DNA of 64,000 bases from Patescibacteria group bacterium (GTDB lineage Bacteria; Patescibacteria; ABY1; UBA10025; JAHIVO01). A model generated the notes under the pieces. It had not been told where the DNA came from. It saw nothing but the letters and a program-made list of their open reading frames with translations, and made no database searches. A program made the position numbers and the translations under genes. Positions 34,270 through 41,938 of the stretch are shown in pieces (positions within the stretch are counted from its first letter, which is position 1; each line of letters opens with the position of its first letter). The stretch spans positions 532,785 to 596,784 of the forward strand of contig JAQULM010000001.1 in NCBI GenBank assembly GCA_028718605.1. Reading direction: 5' to 3'.

Positions 34270-34535
34270 TATTTCTTGAGTTTAAGCTGCTTGGCGATCG
34301 CCTCGTAGCTTTTCGGATTGTCCTTCTCCAGATAGCGTAAAAGGCGCCGGCGCAAACCAACCTTGCGGAGCAACCCGCGCCGCGAGGAAAAATCCTTCTT
34401 GTGGTCCTTCAGGTGGTCAGTGAGGCGCTTAATCTCTGAAGACAAAATCGCGATCTGAACCTCCGGCGAGCCGGTATCCGACTCGTGGGTTTTGTACTTC
34501 TCGATAATCTTGTCCTTCTCTTTCTTCGTTAGCAT
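34269..34535 (-). CDS. rpsO: 30S ribosomal protein S15
   Basis: An 88-residue protein of normal length starting at MLTKKEKDKII. The core THESDTGSPEVQIA...LTDHLKDHKKDFSSRRGLL (shown split) is typical; it binds 16S rRNA helices 20-22. The start is chosen to match the family; an upstream in-frame ATG lies in the leader. In many bacteria S15 represses its own leader, and here a 100-nt leader is available. Confidence 0.97.
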   Translation of the reverse strand: MLTKKEKDKIIEKYKTHESDTGSPEVQIAILSSEIKRLTDHLKDHKKDFSSRRGLLRKVGLRRRLLRYLEKDNPKSYEAIAKQLKLKK

Positions 34536-34628
34536 ACTGTTGTGTCCTTCCGCCGCGAGGCTCCGAGTCTCAGGGGTGCTAACAAATCCCCAGAAACCAA
34601 GAGTTCGCATTATTCAATAAGTACCCTT

Positions 34629-34656
34629 ATTATAGGCATAATCGTGGCTCTGTCAA
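34629..34656 (-). promoter_or_regulatory. Promoter of rpsO-NYN(-pnp) unit
   Basis: Minus strand TTGACA (34651-34656), 16-nt spacer, TATAAT (34629-34634). Both hexamers match consensus. Confidence 0.85.
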
Positions 34657-34676
34657 GGCGGCGCGATGCAGAGTAG

Positions 34677-34708
34677 AAAAAACCCCGGGAGCCTCCGCTT
34701 CCCGGGGT
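34677..34708 (-). terminator. Terminator after the 34737-35963 gene
   Basis: ACCCCGGGA...CCCGGGGT hairpin with a T-run on the minus strand, directly upstream of the rpsO promoter. Confidence 0.85.
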
Positions 34709-34736
34709 GTGAAAAAATCCATCGAATGTTCTGTCG

Positions 34737-35963
34737 CTACAACAGCGCCGCTGCCTGCTTCAGCGCCTGTTTCGCCTGCTTGAGCGCTCGGCTCCCGGAT
34801 TGCCCCAGAAACGCCATGGCGGTTTCTATATGCTGTGAAGCGTCCCGAACGACAGGGTGCTGGAACCCAGTTTCGTCAACATTACTGATCCATGCTTTCG
34901 CGCCGGCAACCGTCGCCGCAATCGTGTCGCGCTGCGCAGGATCGATGCGTTCCTGCTCAAGCAAACCATTAACTTCAACAATGGCACACTCGAGGCTGAT
35001 CCGTACCTGCCGGAGCGTGAGTGAATTTGCGCTCATCCGGAGGATCGTGGCAGCTGCCTCATGCTTATGCTGCCGCAACTGCCTGGCAGCGCTCGCAAAC
35101 TCATCGAGGAGATGCCGCGCGGTGTTGCGGAACGGTACGATATCGTACCGCTTCAGCTCAGCCGTAAACAACTCGAGTGCGCAACTGACCATCTCGGCAT
35201 GGGCGCAATCAGTAATTGGAGGCGCGGCCAATCCATCAACCGGCGCAAATGCCGCGAGAAAATCATGCATACCCGCGAATGACAGCTCCATCGTATGGAC
35301 CAAGAGGTCAGCAACGCGCTGGCGCGAAGTAAGCACTTCCTCAATATGGTTGATATCGACCAACCGCCCATGGGCTTGGTTACCGCCACCAACGGCAACA
35401 GCTGCTTTCGCGCTCGGATTAACGCGCTTCAAACTGTCAACAACCGTCCCTAACTGCGCTGCGGCATTCGCAATCCGCTGGTTACGGTAGACATCAGGCC
35501 GTGCGCCAATACGCACAATGATTTCTCCGGACAATTGCTCGAACTGCTTGGCAAGGTCAGCCGCATTTGTCGTGCGCAGCCCGAGTGCGAGACGATTCAG
35601 CTCAGCAAACAGCTCCTGGATACGGAGTAAATCAGCGCGTTTGCCCTCTTCAAACGTGAGGCCGTATTGAGCTGCGACGTGCATGGTGTACCGACGCACT
35701 GCATAGAGATTGTCGTACATCACGTATACGAGCCACGCCGGATCAAATGTTGACAGCAAGCTCTGTGCTTTCAATGTTTCGATGAGCACCCAATCCCACC
35801 GCGGGACAATAGGCTTGCCACGATGGTGGCCGCTGACGATGACGCCGATATCGCTCTCTTCAAGGCCGATGCGCGCTTTGAGATACCGCACTTTTCCTTT
35901 GATGAGAACCGGCACGGTCTGTATTGAACCGCCGCCAATTCCACCGACAATTACCGTTGACAT
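34737..35963 (-). CDS. Protein of unknown function with Gly-rich N-terminus
   Basis: A 408-residue soluble protein that I do not recognise. It opens with a beta strand and Gly-rich loop, VIVGGIGGGSIQTVPVLIKG, reminiscent of nucleotide- or NAD-binding loops. A region of mixed alpha/beta (to about 120) is followed by a long, almost all-helical remainder rich in Ala, Leu, Gln and Arg, which suggests coiled coils or helical repeats. It stands alone, with a strong terminator after it and a divergent-looking gap before it. Codon use resembles the neighbours. Confidence 0.6.
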   Translation of the reverse strand: MSTVIVGGIGGGSIQTVPVLIKGKVRYLKARIGLEESDIGVIVSGHHRGKPIVPRWDWVLIETLKAQSLLSTFDPAWLVYVMYDNLYAVRRYTMHVAAQYGLTFEEGKRADLLRIQELFAELNRLALGLRTTNAADLAKQFEQLSGEIIVRIGARPDVYRNQRIANAAAQLGTVVDSLKRVNPSAKAAVAVGGGNQAHGRLVDINHIEEVLTSRQRVADLLVHTMELSFAGMHDFLAAFAPVDGLAAPPITDCAHAEMVSCALELFTAELKRYDIVPFRNTARHLLDEFASAARQLRQHKHEAAATILRMSANSLTLRQVRISLECAIVEVNGLLEQERIDPAQRDTIAATVAGAKAWISNVDETGFQHPVVRDASQHIETAMAFLGQSGSRALKQAKQALKQAAALL

Positions 35964-36066
35964 CCTTTCTCTCCTCTCACTCTGTATTGTGAAACTAACT
36001 CTTTTTCATTTTTATCTAAAAAACCAAGCGGCTCTATCTTACGCTCGAGAGCTACCAGTGTCAAAT

Positions 36067-36106
36067 AAAAAAACGGTTCCATCGCATGTACTACGCGACG
36101 GAACCG
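36067..36106 (-). terminator. Terminator after the 36145-36456 gene
   Basis: A 12-bp helix CGGTTCCATCGC/GCGACGGAACCG (one G-T pair on the RNA) followed by a T-run on the minus strand. Confidence 0.8.
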
Positions 36107-36144
36107 CAAACTCCGAGAAGTGACGCTGGATGCCCCCTGTCCTG

Positions 36145-36456
36145 CTACTTCTTTTCCGGCAGTAACGCCACGATGAGCGTGGCAACCGTCACGATACAGA
36201 AAAACTTGAATGCGAACGGCGTCCAATACGTCGAACCCCAGGCAGCGAGCGCACCAATGACCAGGATGATCAACCCGCGGTACAGCCGCGATTCAACGAT
36301 GGCATTCAGCAAACCGGCGAGGGCGCCAAAAACGGTGCACCACAGGACCGGCCAAAACGGGATATCAGCGGCGCTGAACAGATCGAGCGCCCCTGCGCCG
36401 AGAAAGAACACTAGGCAGCATATCCCCACAAAATACACCTTGCCGACATCAGACAT
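36145..36456 (-). CDS. Small polytopic membrane protein
   Basis: A 103-residue protein with three to four TM helices (about 6-26, 32-52, 60-76, 80-97) and a charged C-terminal PEKK. No family recognised. It is a monocistronic unit with its own terminator. Confidence 0.6.
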   Translation of the reverse strand: MSDVGKVYFVGICCLVFFLGAGALDLFSAADIPFWPVLWCTVFGALAGLLNAIVESRLYRGLIILVIGALAAWGSTYWTPFAFKFFCIVTVATLIVALLPEKK

Positions 36457-36606
36457 GGCAATGCCTCCTATCTATACGTTTGCGTGATTTTCAACTCTCT
36501 CAACTATGTGTGTGTAAGAATTGTTGAAGCGTACCAACAACACAGTTCATTGTCAACATACTATCAGGCTTTGACCAAAGCATAGTACGCGACGTACAAT
36601 ACACCT

Positions 36607-37515
36607 ATGGCTGCACCACTACAACAATCACTCGACGGCTTCCTTGGGCGCCTGTCGCAAGAAAACAGCGTCGGAAATGCGACCATCCGCAACTACCGTT
36701 TCTACCTGTCACGATTTTTAACTTGGCGGGCGTTTCCTGAACCGTCAGCGATCACTGGCGAAGCAATCGATGAATTCCGGCACTACCTTGCGGGGATCCG
36801 GAACCAACGCGGTGAACTGATGAAACAGACAACGCAGAATTACCACCTGATCGCGCTCCGTGCATTCCTCGACTACCTCAATGCCCAGGGCATGGCAGTG
36901 CCCCGAGGCCATGACGTCAAGCTGAACCGCATTGAACAGCGGCACCAAGTAACGATTACCGACACAGATCTCGAACGCTTGCTGGAAGCGCCGCTGAATA
37001 TGAAAAACCCCGGCATCGTCCAAAAGCGGGACAAAGCCCTCCTCGAACTGCTCTTCAGCACAGGATTGAAAGTATCAGAACTCTCGAACCTGCGCCGCGA
37101 CCACGCACGATTGGAAGAAGACGAGATGCCGATCCGCGGCACCGGAAGCAGAATGCGGTCAGTGCCGTTCACCCACCATGCGAAATTCTGGATCAAGGAA
37201 TACCTCGATGTGCGTACCGATGCGCTCCCGGCGCTTTTTATCCGCCATGATCGCGCGAAACGCCAGCAGCTCACGAGCGTACAGCCGGATGAATACAAAC
37301 TGACGCCCCGGACGATCCAGCGCATTGTAAAAAAATACGCGGCATCATCCGGCCTCCCGCGCTCTACAACCCCTGAATCGCTCCGGCAAGCGTTCGCGTC
37401 ATTCCTCCTGCGGCGCGGCGACGATATCGAAACGGTGCAAAAAACACTCGGCCACGTTTCGCTGACGACGACGAAACTGTACGCAAAATCCCACGCCTCG
37501 CCCCCCGTGGATTGA
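36607..37515 (+). CDS. Tyrosine-recombinase-like protein with altered catalytic residues
   Basis: A 302-residue XerC/D-like protein. A SAM-like N-terminal domain (about 1-95) precedes a catalytic-type domain. Box I reads STGLKVSELSNL (about 151) where active enzymes have GLRVSEL, so the first Arg is Lys. The beta-hairpin Lys is absent (GTGSRMRSVP). Box II reads TPESLRQAF, where HxLRH is expected, so its His is Glu and the second His is Gln. LGHVSLTTTKLYAK keeps the late His and the Tyr. It may be an impaired or structural recombinase. It lies 43 nt upstream of tRNA-Arg. Confidence 0.82.
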   Translation: MAAPLQQSLDGFLGRLSQENSVGNATIRNYRFYLSRFLTWRAFPEPSAITGEAIDEFRHYLAGIRNQRGELMKQTTQNYHLIALRAFLDYLNAQGMAVPRGHDVKLNRIEQRHQVTITDTDLERLLEAPLNMKNPGIVQKRDKALLELLFSTGLKVSELSNLRRDHARLEEDEMPIRGTGSRMRSVPFTHHAKFWIKEYLDVRTDALPALFIRHDRAKRQQLTSVQPDEYKLTPRTIQRIVKKYAASSGLPRSTTPESLRQAFASFLLRRGDDIETVQKTLGHVSLTTTKLYAKSHASPPVD

Positions 37516-37557
37516 CCGTAACGGAAAAAATTGGTAGGGTTGAGTGCGCGACTCCAT

Positions 37558-37632
37558 GCCCTCATAGCTCAACGGATAGAGCATCAGCCTTCTAAGCTGA
37601 GGATGTAGGTTCGACTCCTACTGAGGGTACCA
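37558..37632 (+). tRNA. tRNA-Arg(TCT)
   Basis: Acceptor GCCCTCA/TGAGGGT (first pair G-T), anticodon arm TCAGC-CTTCTAA-GCTGA giving TCT, discriminator A37629 and encoded CCA at 37630-37632. Confidence 0.95.
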
Positions 37633-37678
37633 GACTCAAACGATACTAATAAAAACTTATCGGAGAAAACATAATCAT

Positions 37679-38014
37679 ATGGCATGCTTCATCGCACCAA
37701 CTGCTGCGGCAATCATCTCGACAAGCGTTCGAAAAAAAATACCGCGACGCTACCATATCGGATGGCTCAACACCATGCTCTGGGGCGGAGTGATCATGCT
37801 TATCGTTGACCACATTGCGAATGGGGAGATCGTTGCGTACCCGCCATTCCTTACTGCCATGGAAAACCCAAGCGCCATTCCCGTCATGGTTGAGGAAATC
37901 GTTACGCTCGGCGGCGCGATGACCGCGGCGATTGTCGCGTGCTGGGCGATCATGGTAATTGTTGCGGATACCATAACAACAAAGAGGGAAACCAGTCAGG
38001 CGCAGTTGATGTAA
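37679..38014 (+). CDS. Small two-TM membrane protein
   Basis: A 111-residue protein with a hydrophobic start (CFIAPTAAAI), a TM helix (about 32-46, LNTMLWGGVIMLIVDHI) and a second TM helix (about 76-95). Similar small proteins are found in archaea and CPR bacteria; no function is known to me. It lies 46 nt after tRNA-Arg. Confidence 0.6.
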   Translation: MACFIAPTAAAIISTSVRKKIPRRYHIGWLNTMLWGGVIMLIVDHIANGEIVAYPPFLTAMENPSAIPVMVEEIVTLGGAMTAAIVACWAIMVIVADTITTKRETSQAQLM

Positions 38015-38087
38015 GCGTTTTTTGCGAAGAACAACGCCACCCACGATACGTGTTACTGCGCGCAGTTTTTCTATTGATCCAATGCCC

Positions 38088-38116
38088 TTGACATTGAAGC
38101 TGTTGAGTGCTATACT
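38088..38116 (+). promoter_or_regulatory. Promoter of the 38206 gene
   Basis: TTGACA (38088-38093), 17-nt spacer, TATACT (38111-38116), about 85 nt before the start codon. Confidence 0.8.
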
Positions 38117-38205
38117 CTCGTGAAACAAAACTGCCAAACAGTACGTCAGATCCAAATCGCGTTGGATTGTTGTACAAAAAGGCACATTCACAAAGGAGGA
38201 AGTAA

Positions 38206-38844
38206 TTGGATAAAACTCTTCTAGAGGACACTCTCAAAAAAGAGGTCCCTGAAAATGAAGAGGAAACGATAATAGGGATGTACAAGCGGTACTTGCCGCT
38301 TGAAATCTTCGCACTGCTGTGCTCATGCTTGTTTGCGTTCCACTACCTTGATGCAGGGCAAGGCTTTTTCATGGTAGCTGTCGCCGGTACAGTTGGCGAT
38401 ATGGTTGGCTTTTATAGCTCGGGCTTTATCCGCCAAATCTGGGTGCATTGCCGGGACTACCATGATACGCACGGCTGGAGACGCGTCCGAGACATCCTTG
38501 GGCTTGCTTTCTGGGACATGGTTAAGGAACATGGGATCGCAGGCTTCTTCGACGATATCTTCATCCGGCCCTTTCTTCTATGGAAAATGCCTCAGTGGCT
38601 CGCGCTCATAGCTCAAATGTTTATGGCTGGGCAAATCAACCTAGGGCCTGGTCCCGCTCCCTCAATGGTCATGGGCTTGCTGCTGCTTCAGCTGCCTCTT
38701 GAGAAGATTGGCCTTGTGATCGGAAAGCTGTGCGCAGACTACATCTTCTATCGTGTTTCCTATGAATGCCGCAAGCGATTCGGACATTTAACTCCCGCTC
38801 GTGTATTTAAATGCCTGAAAACCTTGCTGCTTCGTACCACCTGA
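38206..38844 (+). CDS. Polytopic membrane protein of unknown function (TTG start)
   Basis: A 212-residue protein. The TTG at 38206 is chosen because AAGGAGG stands seven nt upstream, an unusually good site. The first 25 residues are acidic. Hydrophobic segments lie at about 30-50, 55-75, 125-145 and 155-175, with a Trp/Arg/His-rich cytosolic-type loop (about 76-110) between them. The C-terminus is basic and Cys-containing. I recognise no family. It has its own promoter and terminator. Confidence 0.65.
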   Translation: MDKTLLEDTLKKEVPENEEETIIGMYKRYLPLEIFALLCSCLFAFHYLDAGQGFFMVAVAGTVGDMVGFYSSGFIRQIWVHCRDYHDTHGWRRVRDILGLAFWDMVKEHGIAGFFDDIFIRPFLLWKMPQWLALIAQMFMAGQINLGPGPAPSMVMGLLLLQLPLEKIGLVIGKLCADYIFYRVSYECRKRFGHLTPARVFKCLKTLLLRTT

Positions 38845-38847
38845 TAT

Positions 38848-38890
38848 ACCCGCATGAGTGCACGTTGGCTCGCGCGGGTATTTATTTTCT
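38848..38890 (+). terminator. Terminator after the 38206 gene
   Basis: ATACCCGC/GCGGGTAT helix followed by a T-rich tract. Confidence 0.7.
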
Positions 38891-38957
38891 CTTTACAGTT
38901 GACTGTTTTATTCGGTAGTATAATAATACGTACACGACAATCTTAGTGGACTAACAT

Positions 38958-39033
38958 GCGCGCATAGCTCAGCTGGTAGAGCAGTTGCCTCTTAAGCAAA
39001 CGGTCGGGGGTTCGAATCCCTCTGCGCGCACCA
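38958..39033 (+). tRNA. tRNA-Lys(CTT)
   Basis: Acceptor GCGCGCA/TGCGCGC, anticodon loop CTCTTAA giving CTT, T-arm with TTCGAAT loop, discriminator A39030 and encoded CCA at 39031-39033. The anticodon stem has a G-A closing mismatch. Confidence 0.92.
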
Positions 39034-39039
39034 CAAAGG

Positions 39040-39063
39040 CCTCCTCACACAGAGGAGGTTTTT
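39040..39063 (+). terminator. Terminator of tRNA-Lys
   Basis: CCTCCTC-ACACA-GAGGAGG followed by TTTTT. A copy with one changed base occurs at the end of the adjoining repeat (to 39236). Confidence 0.85.
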
Positions 39064-39065
39064 GC

Positions 39066-39238
39066 GTAGCAGCCATGCCGCTCAACACGCACGGATTCGA
39101 AGGGCAGGAGTGAATCAAGCGTGGAACGCGCAGATGAACGACAACGGATGCGACCCTTCGGGAGCATTCGTTGCTGCCCAGGACCCGAATCCCTCTGCGC
39201 GCACCACAAAGGCCTCCTCACACAGAGGAAGTTTTTGC
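39066..39238 (+). repeat. tRNA-associated structured repeat K (family A)
   Basis: GGATTCGAA at 39093-39101 is the inverted copy of the tRNA-Lys T-loop. The direct copy at 39186-39238 repeats 39013-39065 (T-loop, acceptor, CCA and the whole terminator) with one mismatch in 53. GGGCAG (39102-39107) pairs with CTGCCC (39174-39179). A 10-bp helix joins 39142-39151 to 39164-39173 around GAC...GGA. AGGAC follows the outer helix, as in G1 and G2. The element is otherwise non-coding. Confidence 0.82.
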
Positions 39239-39304
39239 AGTGTTCTATAGGAACAATCTGAGGAATGGAGTGTTTTTGTTGTAGAAAAACGCTATACTAT
39301 CTAT

Positions 39305-40105
39305 ATGAACATTTTCCACAGAAAAAAGCATAAGGTAGACATGATCGTTATGTGGGCATGGCTGCTCCTGGCACCGACGCTTTCTTGGCTTGTCCAGGCA
39401 AATTTTTTCGTATCAATAATAATCTTCTTCATCATCCCATCGGTGTTCCTTTCGTGGCGGTTTCCCGCTTCAATAAAAAAATCGGCGCTTTTTGCCGCGT
39501 GCGTTGGCGTCCCGCTCGTTACGGTCCTGGATTATATGATGGAAGCGTCCGGCAGCATGCTGATTGACCAATCCATATTCGGCGATATCCGCATACTCGG
39601 TCTCGTGACAATCGACAGCTACGTTTGGGGACTCTTCTTCCTGTATCTCATCGTTATGTATTACGAAGCGTTCCTCAACCATCACTTCTGGCACCGGCTG
39701 CGGTTCCCGGCGATGAAATACCTCCTCATACTCATGCTCGTCCTGCTGTCGACTTTTTTCCTTGTATATTTCGTGAATCCGTCGTATCTTCGAATAACAT
39801 TCTATTTCTATCTGCTCTGGGGTATCGCGCTTGTCTTTATCCCACTGCTGCTGCTGCTGACAAAATACCCAAAGCTTATAGCGAAATTTTTCAAAGCAGG
39901 GGCGTATTTTTTTCTCCTGCTCCTCGGATATGAGATCACCGCCATCAACCTCGGCAACTGGCTGTTTCCGGGCGAAAACCAGTTTATCGGCATGGTGGAA
40001 TTATTCGGTGCACGATTCCCATTCGAAGAACTATTTTATTTTGTAATGCTTGGCGCATTCGCCGGGATGACGTGGTACGAGTTTTTTGACGACGATAGAA
40101 AATAG
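39305..40105 (+). CDS. Lycopene-cyclase-domain (CrtY c/d fold) membrane protein
   Basis: A 266-residue protein with about seven TM helices in two similar halves. The second half ends with GARFPFEELFYFVML (about 241-255), matching the PxEE(F/L)xF motif of heterodimeric carotenoid cyclases; the first half has a weaker counterpart (SYVWGLFFLYLIVM). Cyclases of this fold close the rings of lycopene. No other carotenoid gene is in the window, so the substrate may not be lycopene. SD-like sequence before the ATG is weak. Confidence 0.7.
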   Translation: MNIFHRKKHKVDMIVMWAWLLLAPTLSWLVQANFFVSIIIFFIIPSVFLSWRFPASIKKSALFAACVGVPLVTVLDYMMEASGSMLIDQSIFGDIRILGLVTIDSYVWGLFFLYLIVMYYEAFLNHHFWHRLRFPAMKYLLILMLVLLSTFFLVYFVNPSYLRITFYFYLLWGIALVFIPLLLLLTKYPKLIAKFFKAGAYFFLLLLGYEITAINLGNWLFPGENQFIGMVELFGARFPFEELFYFVMLGAFAGMTWYEFFDDDRK

Positions 40106-40209
40106 GCATTCACCAGCACAGCATTAACCACAATGCGCGTTTTTTATTTGCCCGGGCAATGATTTATACTGCTGTTGCAACACGAGCAAACATTCTACGG
40201 AGGTTTTGA

Positions 40210-40350
40210 TTGAGATCCAAACTCAAAAAAACATGGCTCTTCCGAACGTTCTATTGGCCGTCTGCCGTCGCAATCCTGGGTATTTCATGCGCGGTCGTCC
40301 TCATCATTATCAGCCGCGTGTTCCTCTCATCGTTGCCCTGTGTACGGTGA
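40210..40350 (+). CDS. 46-residue single-TM membrane peptide (TTG start)
   Basis: A short frame with GGAGG (40199-40203) six nt before TTG 40210. The product has a basic N-terminus (RSKLKKTWLFR), one hydrophobic helix (about 19-36) and ends CVR. The strong ribosome site and the positive-inside pattern support translation. It lies in a 324-nt gap between convergent genes. Unrecognised. Confidence 0.4.
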   Translation: MRSKLKKTWLFRTFYWPSAVAILGISCAVVLIIISRVFLSSLPCVR

Positions 40351-40429
40351 CAATGGCAATCTCGAAAGTCGAGCGTGAGTTCCGTGCCGGACTCGCGCTC
40401 GTATTATTTTCAAACGCACCCACAATACT

Positions 40430-41938
40430 TTATTCCTGCTCCCAGGTCAGCACGCGATACTGGTCCGTCACTGGGAAAAACGGCGGTGGCGCAAAATAAA
40501 AATTCTCATCATAGTACAGGTTGCGGATGCAGTACCCGCTCGCTGTCGTGCCGCACGGCGCGCACGCCGGGTTCCCGGCACCGCCGCATACATAGGCGAA
40601 CCCGTAGCGCTGGTTTGTCCCGATCGCCCCGTAGTTCGTGTACGTCGAGCGGACGTAATTTTGGTTGCAGCTCGCAGGATCAAACGTTCCGGAATCCGCA
40701 GCATAGTAGAGCCGGCCAACCTTGCCTTTCTGCGCTATCTGTGCGGCGTCGACTCGCAAATCATCTTCGCTATAGAAACCGGCGAGGATGCTGTCCTGCG
40801 CGATAAGGCCGATCGCGTCAGTGCCGTCGTAGTTTGTATAGGTAAGGTCATTATTGATAATTATCGAAGCGTTGCCGGAACTATACGGGGCTTTGGCGGC
40901 GATGATCGATACGCGGCTTCCATTTACCTGGCCGTCAACCCATACATCATCCTCGATGAAGATAAGCCCGTTCGCCGGCATGCTGAGGCTCCCGGAATCG
41001 ACACCGTGGTAATCAAATGTTGACTCAGTCTCGATTGACCATAGGTTCGTACTCGTGTAGTTAGTCCACCAACACCACAGCCAAAAGCAGGTGTACTTCC
41101 GGCACGTTTTTTGGGCTGTAACCCGATAAATTCCGACTTTCTCGCCCGGCAGGAACTTCACGTGATACCCTTCGGTGCCGGAATCAGTCAGGTAAATGCC
41201 CCCCGATTCAGCTTCCTCCTGCAGATCATCAAATTCACCGCTGATTCCCGTAAAGCTGACGCTGCCAGCGTCAATAACCCTGCCTGCCGCGAATACGTCG
41301 GGACGGCTTGCGAGCTCTGTCGGCGGCGCCGCATCAACGGGCGTCAGGTGCGTATGGACAGCCCATTCGTCAGCTCCCGAGTGGTCCGGGTCGTTGTAGG
41401 TAATCTCAGAGCTGCTCACCACGTTATGCGCAAACCCGTCAAATCGGATCCCGTAGTTCGAATGAATCGGCCCAAACACTTCCGTGCCTTCCCCAAACCG
41501 CATGTTATCATTCGCAACAACCGCAAAATTAGTGAATGACGGCCGGCCGAGCTTTGCGGTGATTGCCCGCTCGACCAGTGTGCTCGCCGTGGTGCTTCCG
41601 AGTGAGCGGATTTCCGCGACCGTTGATCCGGCGGGCGGAGCGGTGATATCCAGCGTAAACTGCCCGAATGCATTACCGTCGGCATCCGTATAGGAATGAA
41701 GGTAGGGACCCGATGCGCCGGTTCCATCCTGGTAGTCTTCCTGCGCATGCGCGAGGTGCCACCGATAATATTCGATGCCCGCTTCAGCAACCTGGAATGC
41801 TGCCTCGGCGTGTGCGGAGTGGCCGGCGACTCGCATACGGCTGAGCACGTACGTTGTCGATATGGAAGCCAGGCTGACGAACAATGTCGTGATAATTAGC
41901 ACGGGAATATAGATGCTGCCTCCTGTCCTATTCTTCAT
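40430..41938 (-). CDS. PilX-like minor pilin / pilus assembly protein
   Basis: A 502-residue protein with an N-terminal TM helix (about 8-29; YIPVLIITTLFVSLASIS), then AEAAFQVAEAGIEYYRW, the usual PilX-type helix that continues into the outer domain. A long Ser/Thr/Asp/Gly-rich beta region follows, with Cys pairs (about 290 and 435-470). It should be an outward-facing minor pilin. It overlaps the preceding pilin gene by 11 nt and is the last of three. Confidence 0.8.
   Translation of the reverse strand: MKNRTGGSIYIPVLIITTLFVSLASISTTYVLSRMRVAGHSAHAEAAFQVAEAGIEYYRWHLAHAQEDYQDGTGASGPYLHSYTDADGNAFGQFTLDITAPPAGSTVAEIRSLGSTTASTLVERAITAKLGRPSFTNFAVVANDNMRFGEGTEVFGPIHSNYGIRFDGFAHNVVSSSEITYNDPDHSGADEWAVHTHLTPVDAAPPTELASRPDVFAAGRVIDAGSVSFTGISGEFDDLQEEAESGGIYLTDSGTEGYHVKFLPGEKVGIYRVTAQKTCRKYTCFWLWCWWTNYTSTNLWSIETESTFDYHGVDSGSLSMPANGLIFIEDDVWVDGQVNGSRVSIIAAKAPYSSGNASIIINNDLTYTNYDGTDAIGLIAQDSILAGFYSEDDLRVDAAQIAQKGKVGRLYYAADSGTFDPASCNQNYVRSTYTNYGAIGTNQRYGFAYVCGGAGNPACAPCGTTASGYCIRNLYYDENFYFAPPPFFPVTDQYRVLTWEQE

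Noticed and set aside
36607..37632. An integrated prophage or large island at tRNA-Arg
   Set aside because: No duplicated tRNA-Arg 3' end and no phage genes nearby; only the recombinase-like gene.
40206..40499. 97-codon frame starting at TTG 40206
   Set aside because: It runs into the convergent pilin gene and lacks a membrane-protein pattern; the frame at 40210 fits the ribosome site and composition better.
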